Shown here piece by piece: positions 37,430-48,568 of a stretch of 64,000 nucleotides of DNA (within the stretch, counting starts at the first letter, position 1; each line of letters starts with the position of its first letter). Source of the DNA: Rhizophagus clarus (lineage: Eukaryota; Glomeromycota; Glomeromycetes; Glomerales; Glomeraceae); assembly GCA_015698045.1 (NCBI GenBank), contig BLAL01000020.1:372001-436000 (forward strand), given 5' to 3'. Made by a program: the position numbers and the translations under genes. A model generated the notes under the pieces. It saw only the letters and a list, made by a program, of their open reading frames with translations. It was not told the DNA's origin and searched no databases.

Positions 37430-38160
37430 GGTCTGAGTTGATGTGCGGAATTTTCGATCCGAGCATAGTAATTTATTTGCGCACAGTATAATTTTAAATA
37501 TGCGCACTATCTAATCTTAACTTTTTTAATTGGATATGCATTTCGCACATGAATATTAAATTTTTTTGTCGCGGAAATAGTTAGATCAATTTTATAGTTT
37601 TTTTCGTGTGAATTTTTCTGTTATAAAAATAATTGATCAATTTTATTTACTTGTTAACGTTATTTGTAAAATAAATTCTGGTAATAAAGAAAAAGCAATG
37701 AAAAAAGAAAATAAAGAAAAAACTGGATTGTATCAAATAAAAAAATGTGAAGGTTTTGATTTAAATTGGTTACGAATTTAACTTTGAGAGAAGATAGTAA
37801 TAATGGAAAGGTTACAATTTTTGCAGCTAATATAAAAAATGCGAAAAAGAAAATATTTTTACAGATCATGTTGAAACTTGAAAGCAGACATTTGAACGCC
37901 ACATAGATATTGATAATCATAAAATTACTGTGATGACAATTGAAAACAAATTTAGCTTTTGAGCACTGATATTCAAAGAACAATGTATCTCATATAATTA
38001 TGTAATAAAATTTCTAATTTAACTGCACATTAGCTTACTAATTATAATGTGCGGTAATAAATGTTTTAGTATCGCACATAATCCAATTAGATTCCGCAGG
38101 TAACAGATAAATTTTCGCACCCTCAAAAAAGTAGTCCCTCAGATTTAGATTTACCCCTAA
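37430..38160. mobile_element. Possible inverted-repeat element enclosing a coding relic
   Basis: The left part has gatgtgcggaattttcgatc, tgcgcac and tcgcacatg motifs. The right part has similar motifs inverted (taatgtgcggtaataa, atcgcacataatccaatt, aaattttcgcaccc). The arms are too diverged for me to draw exact ends or a target duplication. The interior carries the frameshifted coding relic annotated separately. Confidence 0.35.
37656..37962 (+). pseudogene. Frameshifted coding relic in three frames
   Basis: Three overlapping plus-strand frames abut. 37656-37781 is lysine-rich (KINSGNKEKAMKKENKEKTG, then LYQIKKCEGFDLNWLRI). 37778-37906 reads LTLREDSNNGKVTIFAANIK, then NAKKKIFLQIMLKLESRHLN. 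37909-37962 reads IDNHKITVMTIENKFSF and a stop. Two single-base shifts would restore one protein segment, so it is a recently broken gene piece, perhaps carried by the surrounding element. The 107-aa minus-strand ORF is its shadow. Family not recognised. Confidence 0.65.
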
Positions 38161-41100
38161 AATTGCTTACGAAATTTTGATCTTTCATCCATAATATTTA
38201 TTTTGATATCGTCCATCTATCAATAAATTAAACGGAACACTATAGAAGGCTCTTCACTTAGAGTCCCGGAGCACTTTTAAGAAAATATTTATCTGTTCGG
38301 GTATCAACAACAGATTATAAGTACAAAATTTAGAACAAACGCCACGAGAGAGCGGACATAGAAACAAGAGTTTTCCCAAATTCATCAAAAGCAAACATTA
38401 CTACTTTGATTTTGATCCAGTTGATGAATAACACTGAACGTGGGATAAAAGATTAACTAAAATTATTTGAAAGTCATAAAATTAGTCAACTTGTTTAAAC
38501 TTAAAAATAGTTTTGATAGCAACATTATAATAGCACAGCGAAAACGTTGAACTCAAACTTTATTTAGTTTAGGAAAACTTAAACGTAATACGAAATTTTA
38601 AGAAAAGTTCCGAATTAATTAGTTTTTCATTTTTTAACAAAATTATTGAGTTTGACTTTGAAAAAAAATGAATTTTGACTAGCAACACTAGCTACTAATA
38701 ATCTTAATATTCATTTTGTATACCATTCTTTTCTTTGTTATGCATTTTGCTTTTCGTAAATTTCCTTGTACTATGTAGTTTTGTAGCAATAACGTATAAT
38801 CGATAATATTTCAATATGATATGAATTGAAAGACTAAAGAATAAAACCGGAGAAACTTATTAATACTCCCTGACATTGAGATGAAATTCACCAATGAAGA
38901 TATCTGATATTATTCTTACAATTATTTAATTGGTAAAAGTCTTTAATCCAATATACATCTTTCATTAAATTAAGCTTAAGAGAGTCGTTCTCGTTTCTTA
39001 AATAGTTGAAGAGTAGTTCAAGGAGTCGCTTAATCTCTACATATTAACAGTTTCATTATACGTATGTAAATAATTCGTTTTTTCATTTCATGGTTTTGTG
39101 ATATTGAAGCGTCTCAGTATTCTTAAATTATAGCAATAAATTTAGAATAGCGAAAGGATAGATAATATTGTAACGGTTATGAACATAAATATCTATCTAT
39201 ATTGGGAATATCAAAAGTATAATATCAGAGATACCAAAATCTATTCATTAAAATAATGATTACAAGAAATTTTGTTCATACTATAATATATATTAAAGAA
39301 TGAATTCATTTATTCGTAATTACAATTTACAACAGCAGGTCAAATTTCTTTATTTTTGGTTACAAAATAATGAACCCTTCTGTAACCTATGATTTAAATT
39401 CTTTTGTTCAAATTTTTCTATTGTTTATTATAGAATAATCATAATGTACCTTCTCTTGATAATTTGAAATGAAGAAATATTCCATTCTTTCCTTCTTACA
39501 CAGTATAATGTATTACAACAATAACGAAAACAAGAAATAATTTCGCTAAAAAGGAAAGATATCTGTTCCTGTACCTTATCTTTTATGCAGAGCTCGGGAA
39601 TACTAACACAATATGATTATTATTTCAGTATCCGTTCCGCATGTATTCTAACTAGAAATAATCCTTTCTATCAAACTTATCAATTACTAAAATCAAAATT
39701 TTTAGTTTATTAAATATGTTATGCACAGCTTATTGTCAATTACTAACCAATGACATATTTATTCTTTAACCAATAATAATACCGAGGTTGATCAATGATC
39801 ATATGATTTTATTGTTTAAACTGGTTTTTTTCCAGTTTTCGTGTCTAACTTTTTAATTTTTGATGCATAAATAACAAAGTTCCATTGTTTTTTTAATTTA
39901 CCCTTTTTAGATAAATAAAATATCCATTCAGCCCAAGAAACCAAGGAAAAGGGGGCATCTTAATAAAAAAACCACATGAATCATATGCTGCCCCGCAGCC
40001 CCGGAATTGTAGGCGTGTTTGAATGCGGTAAATTTTTTTTTTAGAGTTTTTTTTATACGGCGTTATTCATTCCTATTAATGAACGGCATTATTTTTACAA
40101 TAGAAACCAAAACCCATTAATCATTATAGTTTGTACATGTTGTCGTCCCTATAAATTTCGCTGATATCTTCGCGGAAAAAACCTTTCTTTTTAAAAATTA
40201 TGCCACAAATTATTTTAAAATTAAGATTGAGTATATTTACTCATAAAATTAAGAAATATGATTTTTGAAATTATATATACGAATTACTTTTCTCGACATA
40301 AATCTCGTTAATCCTATTACCGGGAAAACCTTCGAATATATAACCAACGATTTTTGTTATACGGATGTATAACAAAATTTTTCCGGAAAAATCGAAAAGT
40401 GAACCGAAAAAATAAATAATATTATTATCTCATTAGATGGATTTGTTATTTTGTACTCTTGACTATGGAGAATTTTGGAAATTTTATGCGGTCTAACGTT
40501 ATTTCCCGTTACTTTTTCCTCGTTCGTCGTGAAATATAGTGTACTGTATATAACAATTTTTACATTTTCCTTTTACATAAAAAAAAAAAATATTTATTTT
40601 TCAATATAGTAAGTGTGGTACAAGCCACATACTTGCTTGTCTTGCAGTTTTATATATATACATTCTATCGGCGAAATTTTCTTTACAAAAATTTTAAGTT
40701 TTACGCAATGTAACAATATTTTTAATTTTACATACATCACTTTTTCAGTGTGATTACGTACATTAACCAATCGAATTATTGTACGTAACTAATTTTATAA
40801 ACGAATTAATTTTATAATTCGTATTTTTCATATTTACTTTTTCTCTTTCGTGCCTTGTAGTATATACTGTAACAATTATGTTTTTTTAACTCTAAGATAA
40901 ATATTCCTCACTTGATAACCGATAATAAATAAGAATATATCAGTCTAAGAATCCTTGCGACCATTTCTACGTGTGATGCTCCGGTTTACAGGTTTCGGAT
41001 AATTTAAAATATTTCGGAAACTAATGATCAGGTTTCTAACGTTCGAAAGCCCTTATTGCTTTGAATATAATGACTACATTTATTAATAAATTTGAAGACA

Positions 41101-41300
41101 TTCTTTCGATGAAAAAAAATATATATATATATTTTTTTTAGAAATAATTAGGTTTAACTCCAAATTATAGTTTTTTATCCAGATTGAATAACTATCTTAT
41201 CCAGATAACGGTTTCGTCGCTAATCCTGTGAAAGTAAAACACAAATCATTATAATACTTTTTGATTATCTATTTCAACCAACCACTTCTTTGATGTTTTG
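38161..41300. other. AT-rich DNA with an old copy of the 50.5-kb gene region
   Basis: About 38280-38440 shares short diverged blocks with the minus-strand gene at 50551-51045 (an attcgggt-nn-aacaacaga block and an acat-act-actttga block in the same order), suggesting an older, broken paralogue. The rest is noncoding. A relatively GC-rich patch lies near 39920-40020 but I cannot assign it. Confidence 0.35.
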
Positions 41301-41307
41301 TTTAAAT

Positions 41308-42049
41308 TTGATATTACCGGATGAAGACCGTCAAAAATATCGCTACGGTCAGAAGGATCATCACATGCACGGACGTCTCGGAAGCCGAATATCCGAGATA
41401 TAATAATATAACATACCGATTCAACGGGTGCTTGAGAAAATTCTAAACAAGTTGACAAATTGAGAGTTATGATAATTATGTCCGTCAAGAAGGAGATAAC
41501 AAACGAACTGCTTCAAGATATCGTTAACCCAGTTTCAACATAGGAATTGTTAAGTAATCATATCAGTCATATCGTTTGATGGTATCCTGGTTACTTTCTA
41601 TGACGCAAAATATGCAGGAACAGAAAAGTATATTTACCAGGAATTCAACACTATTAAAATTATTGATAGACGCTTTCACAAAGAAAATAAGGAGAAACTT
41701 TTCAAGAAACTGTTCATGACGTTCCTGACGCAATGAAAGAATAGCTATTCTCGTCAACCTCAATGCAATATTGTTCCTGGATTTTAATTTAAGAGCTACA
41801 AAATTATTAATAGGTTATTTCTGAACGTATGAGGTCTTAAGGGAGGCATTAGAAACACCCTATACGTATCAAGGAAGATTATAAATGATCTTGACCATCT
41901 TTTTCAAGAATAGTATCGCAAAATGCTAACCCGAATATCAGGTTACGGTAAAGAAGAACGAGGACGTGAAACCGAAGTCTGAGGCGACTGGCAATAAAAA
42001 CACTGAAGAAATCGAAGAAATCACGTTCCGAATTGCAGCGGAATATTGA
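41308..42049 (+). pseudogene. Broken gene, four successive plus-strand coding segments
   Basis: Segments: 41308-41403 (LILPDEDRQKYRYGQKDHHM, then HGRLGSRISEI), 41436-41543 (ENSKQVDKLRVMIIMSVKKE, then ITNELLQDIVNPVST), 41554-41736 (FDGILVTFYDAKYAGTEKYI, then YQEFNTIKIIDRRFHKENKE) and 41930-42049 (PEYQVTVKKNEDVKPKSEAT, then EEIEEITFRIAAEY). Each is rich in charged residues and ends in a stop. Some gaps may be introns, but I could not find clean splice pairs. Minus-strand ORFs at 41249-41488 and 41563-41763 are shadows. No domain recognised; it may come from a host gene or a large transposon. Confidence 0.55.
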
Positions 42050-42439
42050 AATTATTGTTTAAGTTAGGAACAAAGAATTGTAAGTTAACTCTTTCAAATT
42101 AAAAATGTACTATTAGTAGTCTTTGTTGTATGAAAAAATTCACTTTGTAAGGACAGTTATTGCGATTTTTAATAGAGAAATTAAAAAAATTTAATATTAG
42201 TTCAATGTCCTTAGACCTTAATGATGGTCAAGGTCCTGATTAAAGATATTGTTTTGATAAAAAAAAAATAATGCTCTTTTTTCACTGTAGTGTACGGCAG
42301 CCTTCTTTCCTATATTTAACTTATCTATTTGCATAGAACGATAATTATGTTTGATTATTACGAAATAATTTTTTCTAGTACTGATAAATTTTTTGTGTAA
42401 GAATATTTGTCTAAAGAGATAAACCTTGTTGAAATGTCA

Positions 42440-42800
42440 GAGGGTAGAAACACGTGATCATAGTAAATTTTCATCCCACGTGACCTTAAATAATTTGTCA
42501 CCCGTGTCACATCCCTCCACTTTCTCATTTTTCATAAGTATTCTGATCTTTTTGGTGTTCAAAATCCTATTTGCCACGCATTATTCATCACGCTGTTAAT
42601 TTCTTAATTCTGGCCAAATCTCATAATTCCGACCAAAGTCACGTGGAGACGATGGCGATACTGGGGTAGATAAAAATATTTATCACCGGTATCACGCCCT
42701 CTACTCTACTTTTTCATGTTTATTAAGTATTTGAGGGACTTTAAATTTTTTTCGGTTATTAAAAACCTATTTGCCCCATTATTTTTCACATTCGCAATTT
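42440..42800. repeat. Diverged tandem duplication, offset about 199 bp
   Basis: Two copies share, in order, a cacgtg box, a cacccgtatcac-like block, ctccactttctcat-like and aaacctatttgcc blocks (the last at about 42567 and 42766). A dispersed attctggcc motif lies between them. The repeated cacgtg next to a repeated pyrimidine stretch could be a promoter-derived segment, but no gene follows directly. Confidence 0.55.
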
Positions 42801-42849
42801 AAATCAACCCGTTTTAACGATTACGGTACGATTTACAGATAGTTATTTC

Positions 42850-43395
42850 CCCCGACATGAAATTAACCGGCCACCATTTTACTGACTTCAGTTTTACCGA
42901 CATGAAAATTACCTTACTTCATTTTATCGATATGCAATTTTACCGACATGAAGATTACCCGACTTCCCACTTCACCGACAAATTGTCAATACAAAAAGTA
43001 TTACGAGATATTTATAGACTTGTCAACCAGGAATTTTTTTATTCTTGACTATTATATTAAGTGACGATTTCCCCTTAAAATTTGGCATCTTTACTTTGAA
43101 ATTACGATAAATCAAGGAGCAGAAAATGAACAAGGATGGTTAAATAGCATCCACACCAATAACTACTTATTTTGACAAAAACTAGTAAATTGTAAAATTA
43201 AATTAAAAATAGATAGACATTTTCAATGTAAAATTTCACGTTCATGTCAATTATTCGGCAAGATGTCTATCGACGAAATGAGAATTCATTGAAATGGTTT
43301 CGGAAAAACGGAATTTCTGTGAAATGATCAGTCGGTAGAATTCGGTAAATTTTATGTCGACAAAATAGATGTCGGTAAAATGGGTGAATACGGCT
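42850..43395. repeat. Clustered ttttaccgacat motifs in inverted arrangement
   Basis: From 42850 to 42985 the motif taccgacatgaaaattacc (and variants) recurs about five times in one orientation. From about 43255 to 43385 the inverse motif (atgtcggtaaaatg, tgtcgacaaaatagatgtcg) recurs in the other. The roughly 270-bp centre is unrelated. The layout resembles the subterminal repeats of a DNA transposon, with no transposase. Small ORFs at 42857-43048 and 43369-43596 run across the mot­ifs and are not convincing genes. Confidence 0.6.
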
Positions 43396-43752
43396 TTAAC
43401 AGACCTCCTTTTTAAGGAAATTACGATACCATCAAAATATAAAAATCATTATGTTATTAATAATATAGAAATTTACTATCGATATTATATAAAAGGAGCC
43501 TTAATTATCGAGCTCCAATATTTCATTCACATGTACGGAAATTTACGGAAAATGTTTCAAAAGGTTCTGTATACTCTTAAATTGAACTATAATTAGTAGA
43601 GAGATTATAGAAAACATATAAAAACAACTAAAAAATACGACTTATTATAATTTTAATGGTAGATAATTTATTTACATTAACGTGACCAGATTTTAAACGA
43701 AAATTTTCACAATTCAAATTCAAAAAATGCTCACTATGGTTTCTAAAAGCTA

Positions 43753-43869
43753 TTAATACTGTTGGGAGAAGGAGAGATTAATGAAAAACTAAAAGACGAA
43801 TATATATCTGATACTGCTGAATGGCAGAAGATCTTAAACGAATCGATGCCTGAATGGCAGATCTTTTGA
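43753..43869 (+). pseudogene. Short coding remnant
   Basis: A 38-codon frame reads LLGEGEINEKLKDEYISDTA, then EWQKILNESMPEWQIF and a stop. Charge and tryptophan content are protein-like, and the WQKILNES and MPEWQ pieces look like an internal repeat. No start or neighbouring exon fits. It could be the end of a transposon ORF. Confidence 0.4.
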
Positions 43870-44415
43870 GTTCTATGCTGTATAATTCAGGCCAAATTCA
43901 TGATGCTGACCAGAATTACAAATTTATATCACGTGAAATAATTTATATCAATTATTTATGGTATTTTGTGAAAAATATGAATGGTTTAAAAACACCTAGT
44001 AATATAGCAAGTTTGATCACTATTTTAACGGCCACTGACCTTGAATATTAATCTCAAAGTTGCTGGGACATTTTAATGCTCTTAAAGTATATCAGAAAAA
44101 CTCAAATGATAAATTACCGTATTAAAAAAACCTAACAAGCTTCCCAAAATAATCTATGATAAAGTTTATAAAATAATATTTTAATTTATTTGCAAAAAAT
44201 TATTATATAATTAATAAATTTTGACAATCAAGTTCAATAATATAGTATCTAAAATATATTTCATAGTAGTTTATTTACGTTATAAAGAAGAATGTCCGTT
44301 ATGGGAACTACAAACTAATAAAATAATAATATTTGATCCAGGTGTTACAGATAAAATATATCATATGCAGTATAAATTATAGAAATTCGAAATTACGTTA
44401 TCATTGCACTGTGAC

Positions 44416-44627
44416 TAGTGTTGCAATCCGCGGGATAATCCATCATTCATCATCCGAATCCGTTGAATCTGTTCAGTAAAGAGCAGTAAAGGATATCCGA
44501 AAGGACGAATACTGTATCATCAGGTTCAGCCGGATGATCCGTCACAGATAACCTTAATCCTCCATCTGATCCGTCTACGAAAATTCGGTCACGAATACGG
44601 ATGGAAGATAAACGAATTGCAACACTG
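44416..44627. mobile_element. hAT-type MITE, 212 bp, with 8-bp target duplication
   Basis: Terminal inverted repeats tagtgttgcaatccg (left) and cgaattgcaacactg (right) match the hAT-style termini. Flanks are actgtgac (44408-44415) and gctttgac (44628-44635), agreeing at 6 of 8 bases, as expected for an aged 8-bp hAT duplication. The interior has repeated atccg and tccgtat motifs and no transposase. The minus-strand ORF across it comes from the element and is not a gene. The hAT transposase relic at 60401-60601 is a possible relative of its mobiliser. Confidence 0.75.
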
Positions 44628-44679
44628 GCTTTGACAAACTTTTTCAAGAAAGTCATGAAAACAAATTTATTATAATCCT

Positions 44680-45039
44680 CTAATTAATTATATTGTTTTG
44701 ATTTAAATTTTCTTTGAAAAAAACACTTATTCGCAACCCTTGGAACAAAAAACACCATTTGTTTTTTTTATAAAGAACAACTTCCCTACGAGTTTTACAC
44801 AACTTTTCCACTTCCGCCCTTTGTCTACCAGTGTATCTATATTTTGTTAATAAAATATACCTTGTTTCTGCTATATACATCGCATAATTTTCTTTTGCCT
44901 TGTTTGTATTAACGATTTTGTCCGAGTTGTTGCATCCCGAATTATAGCCACTTGTTAGACATATTGCTCGACGATTCTTATCGTGTAGAAAGAAGAAGTC
45001 GCCGAAATACCTGCTGAAAGAGATATAATTATGGTCCAA
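44680..45039 (-). CDS. Hypothetical basic protein segment, about 110 codons
   Basis: A long open frame without an ATG near its start. A plausible acceptor (ctctttcag or the next cag) lies just inside the 5' end at about 45017-45025. Downstream it reads LHDKNRRAICLTSGYNSGCN, then KENYAMYIAETRYILLTKYR, then YTGRQRAEVEKLCKTRREVV, an amphipathic and strongly basic segment. This would make it a last exon. The region on the opposite strand has fewer open codons. It could belong to a transposon. No family recognised. Confidence 0.4.
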   Translation of the reverse strand: MDHNYISFSRYFGDFFFLHDKNRRAICLTSGYNSGCNNSDKIVNTNKAKENYAMYIAETRYILLTKYRYTGRQRAEVEKLCKTRREVVLYKKNKWCFLFQGLRISVFFKENLNQNNIIN

Positions 45040-45125
45040 CTGGAACTAATCCCCTTTCTGTTACCATTGTATTAAGGACGAACGATCGGTAACACTTTCC
45101 TATACAATACAAATAACCTTTGCAT

Positions 45126-46029
45126 CATTTTGTGTCATCAGAACCAACTTGAACGTGCCATATAAGCCATTTTACAGCTTCACGCACCATATTCGATCTT
45201 CTCACTCATCAAACTGCGGTCATTGCTATCATATGTATCATATGACACTCGTGGCAATGCTAATATGCTACCATGTATTGTGCAACACGAGGATCCTATT
45301 CAAGCAGCGCAAGAACCAATAGTAACAATTTCAACAAATTTCACATAGCCAAAAGTATTTATCTACCTCTTGTGATCCAAACCTTAATTATTTAATCAGT
45401 CTTACATTTTCTCCATAAATAAATAATTTTCTAATAATATTAACAACTCCTGATTACAATATTTTACGCCATGAAGCAATGTCTACTGATAATAAAATTT
45501 CTTACAAATAGCACGCACGTAATTTACTTGGATTTTACCTACCCACTGACAAAATACGTAATTATTACAACCATAATAAACTCCTCACGGAATCCTAAAG
45601 CAATGTCTACAACAATAATTAAAAAATTTTCACCTTCATGGAAGTTTTTACACAATATTCGATCACCCCTATCAGAGCAAGAGAAACGTGAAAAATACCT
45701 ATTAAAAAATAAAAAACGTCGTTGAAGGACGCTTCCACTATGTCAACCAGAAAAATCAAGAAAAGAAGAGGCAGGACAAAAAACCAGATTGTTATCGTAA
45801 CTTGTCAGTAACTAACACAACTAACCCTGAAGAGATTAAAATTGAATACAAAATTTTACAGATGGAAAATATTACCTTTGGTTGCAGATAATATTCAATA
45901 CAATATATCACAGATAAGGATCGTGACCTCCTTGTCCGACCCGACATTTTTCTCGCATCCTGGAATCGGAGGACGACTCGGGAAGATAGTGTTAAATATA
46001 ATAATTTTTTTTTCTGTTTTTTTTCTTTA
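45126..46029 (+). pseudogene. Chain of plus-strand coding relics
   Basis: About 45157-45345 reads SLIKLRSLLSYVSYDTRGNA, then NMLPCIVQHEDPIQAAQEPI, with a stop. 45471-45725 reads KKFSPSWKFLHNIRSPLSEQ, then EKREKYLLKNKKRR. 45721-46029 reads VEGRFHYVNQKNQEKKRQDK, then NTTNPEEIKIEYKILQMENI, a stop at 45889-45891, then YITDKDRDLLVRPDIFLASW in the same frame. The pieces lie in order and look like one gene, perhaps retroelement-encoded, broken by one stop and a few indels. I do not recognise a conserved domain. Confidence 0.5.
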
Positions 46030-47012
46030 AAAAAAAAATCAATCTGAAATTAAATATATCATTCCACAATCTGACAGTATTTTCGTGCAGCAAACTTTAA
46101 TCTATGAAAGAAAAATACGGATAATTAGATAAATAGGTTAATTCATTTATTTTCATTTAAATTCTATTATAGTCCTATTTTTATCGGTAAACGATTTATG
46201 CTATTCTTAATAATTTTTAATTCTTTCTAATCTATTTTATAGATTGTACTGAAATTGTATCACTTGTCTGTAAAAATAACACTAAAAATAAATTACACAA
46301 ATAATGTAGTTATTAGAATGTACTTCTTAAGCAACTATATATACAGTGTAATAGTGATGATCGAAAATGATGAAAATTTGAAATTAAAATTTAATAAGTG
46401 CTTGATGTTTTTAAAAATAGTATTTAAAACATACAACCTTGTTATAGGTCATCCCTAATATGGGTTCTATGTGTTGATATATAAATACAAGTGATACGCA
46501 CAAACAATGTACATCATACATTAAGACACCGAATTGTATCAAAACATTTTGCCATCCTGTGCCATTCCTAAATATGGGTATGTGCACAAATAGTGATACA
46601 TTGGTACAATAGTCTTTAAATTCTGTTTTGCTATCTTTTACTATCCCTAATATGGATTCTTATGAATAAACATTTGAATTTTAAATGACAAACACAGTGA
46701 TACAGAGGTTGATACTAGCCATATTTAACTTCTTGACGCTATTATAAAATTAAAAAACATTGTATTAACTAAATGATATGGTCAGCACAATAAGAGAAAA
46801 ACTAAATTTAAATGTTATAAAAGATCCGAAAAATTCATAATTATGTTGATTATCATTCCAGGAGTTTATAAAAAAGTGAAATTTTGTCAATATGAATTCG
46901 TATTGTTCATTTTACATAAATACACATTGAATTCTTTTCAGACGTAATTTTATTTTAAACTTACTCTTCCGATAATCCCCTAACAATTTTTCGTTAATTA
47001 AACAAAATAACA
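46030..47012. other. Upstream flank of the second 7TM gene
   Basis: AT-rich. Three loosely related segments near 46449, 46562 and 46640 share a catccctaatatggg-like motif followed by agtgatac, suggesting a roughly 90-110 bp diverged tandem repeat. The promoter of the 7TM gene should lie in the last few hundred bases, but no defined element is visible. Confidence 0.45.
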
Positions 47013-48377
47013 ATGATTTTTATTCAGGTTCAGGCGTATGTTGGATTTTTGTTCGGAGCTATTGTGATGGTGAGTCATTTTTCAATACGTAAAAAAATAT
47101 TAAAAAAAAAATAGAAAATAAATTTACTAATGAGTTTTTTTTTTGATCTTATACAGGTATCCATTCATAATATGTTTAAATCAATCCTGTTGTATAAAGT
47201 TCGCCAAACAAATATGTCGAATATTCTTAAAATTATTTTCAATTTTGGGAATACTTTGCGCTTTTGTGCTACGTGGGGTCTTTATATGACACCAGAAGTT
47301 GCCACATTACTTCAATGTGCATCCCTTCAATATGTAACATTCATTGGTAATTTTCTTGTACGAGTTTCATTAACGGCTTTTTTGTTATGGCGATTGAAAC
47401 AATTACATGATACTAAATTAAATAATTGGATCTGCCTTATATTGTTTTTACTCAGAGCTGGCTTTGGGGTAAGTTAATAGTTTTAATTATAAATTCTTAT
47501 TTTTTTTTTTTAAAAAAAAAATATCAATTAATAAATAAATGATTTTTTAAAAATTTCACAGGTCGCACAATTTGGGTTTCAACGACCTGGAACGGTATAT
47601 CTTCCCGATCAGAATATAATTATTTGTAATCCTAATGAAGAAACCTCAAAACTTTATGTAGTGATTTCAATTATCATCGAAGTTATTGTTGATATCTTCG
47701 TATCCGTTCGTTTAATTCAAGTTTTACGTAATGCTAATCGAAATGCTGCTCAAATATTTTCGAATATGGTAAATAGAAACAAGCGAACATTATTCACTGC
47801 CGTTATGTACTGGAATTTTTTGCGATTACTCGTAGCTTGTATTTTTCACTTTACACCAATCTTGAATTTTATCACTCACGGTACTGAAGAAATCCCTGGT
47901 AATACACTACAAAGTGTAATAAACATAATTTTATCTTATGTGATTACCGTTGATGCTGAAATTGTGAGAGTCATCGAGGGTAGAGAAAAAAATAATGATA
48001 GCTTAGCAGGAACAAATAAATCGTTTAAAAGTATGCGAAATACTTGCGCACCACCACGTTATTCATCTAATTCATCAAATTTTAATGAAACTCACAGTAA
48101 GATTAATGATGATAAAGTAGCAGTTGTGTCAATGAAGAATTTATCGTTCTTTGAATGGGCAAATGTTGTGGTGAGGGACCGTCTTCACGGAAATAATGAT
48201 CAATATGATGATAATAATACGGAGGAAATGGTAATAATTGATGGACCTTCTGAAGTTCCTAAAGTTTCTAAAGGAGATTTAGGAAAAGTTTCTGCAGAAA
48301 GTCGAAGAGATAATAATTTAAGCAGCTCTACATCAGTGTCAGAAACGACAACATTTGACGATATTGTTATTCGTTAA
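47013..48377 (+). CDS. Seven-transmembrane protein, three exons, 394 aa
   Basis: Exon 1 47013-47069 (ATG, 19 codons), intron 47070-47156 (gtgagt to acag), exon 2 47157-47468 (104 codons), intron 47469-47561 (gtaagt to acag), exon 3 47562-48377 with stop. Both introns are phase 0 and at the same protein positions as in the 9010-10114 gene. Seven hydrophobic segments lie near residues 5-27, 41-62, 70-96, 108-128, 154-176, 200-224 and 236-253. Shared motifs are VSIHN after the first junction, KRTLFTAVMYW (197-207), YVITVDAEIVRVIEG (249-263) and FFEW (319-322). The cytoplasmic tail of about 130 residues is polar, S-, N- and D-rich, with a SSSTSVSETTTF end suited to phosphorylation. A few residues upstream of the chosen ATG could belong to another exon (ttattcag is a possible acceptor). 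Function unknown. Confidence 0.88.
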
Positions 48378-48524
48378 TCATAATTTATTATTTTTTTATT
48401 ATGATTTATTTCCTTAAAAAAATCCCGAAAAAAATATATATAATTTATTAAAGAATAAAAAATTCCAAAAAATATGTATTATTTATTTTCTTAAGAAAGA
48501 AATTCTAAAAAAATATGTAATTTA

Positions 48525-48568
<44 letters not shown>

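Noticed and set aside
37660-37983. 107-aa minus-strand ORF, apparently a membrane protein
   Set aside because: Shadow of a frameshifted K-rich plus-strand coding relic; hydrophobicity comes from reading it backwards.
41249-41763. Minus-strand ORFs of 79 and 66 aa
   Set aside because: The plus strand gives better composed segments over the same bases.
44450-44656. 68-aa minus-strand ORF
   Set aside because: Lies almost entirely inside the 212-bp hAT MITE.
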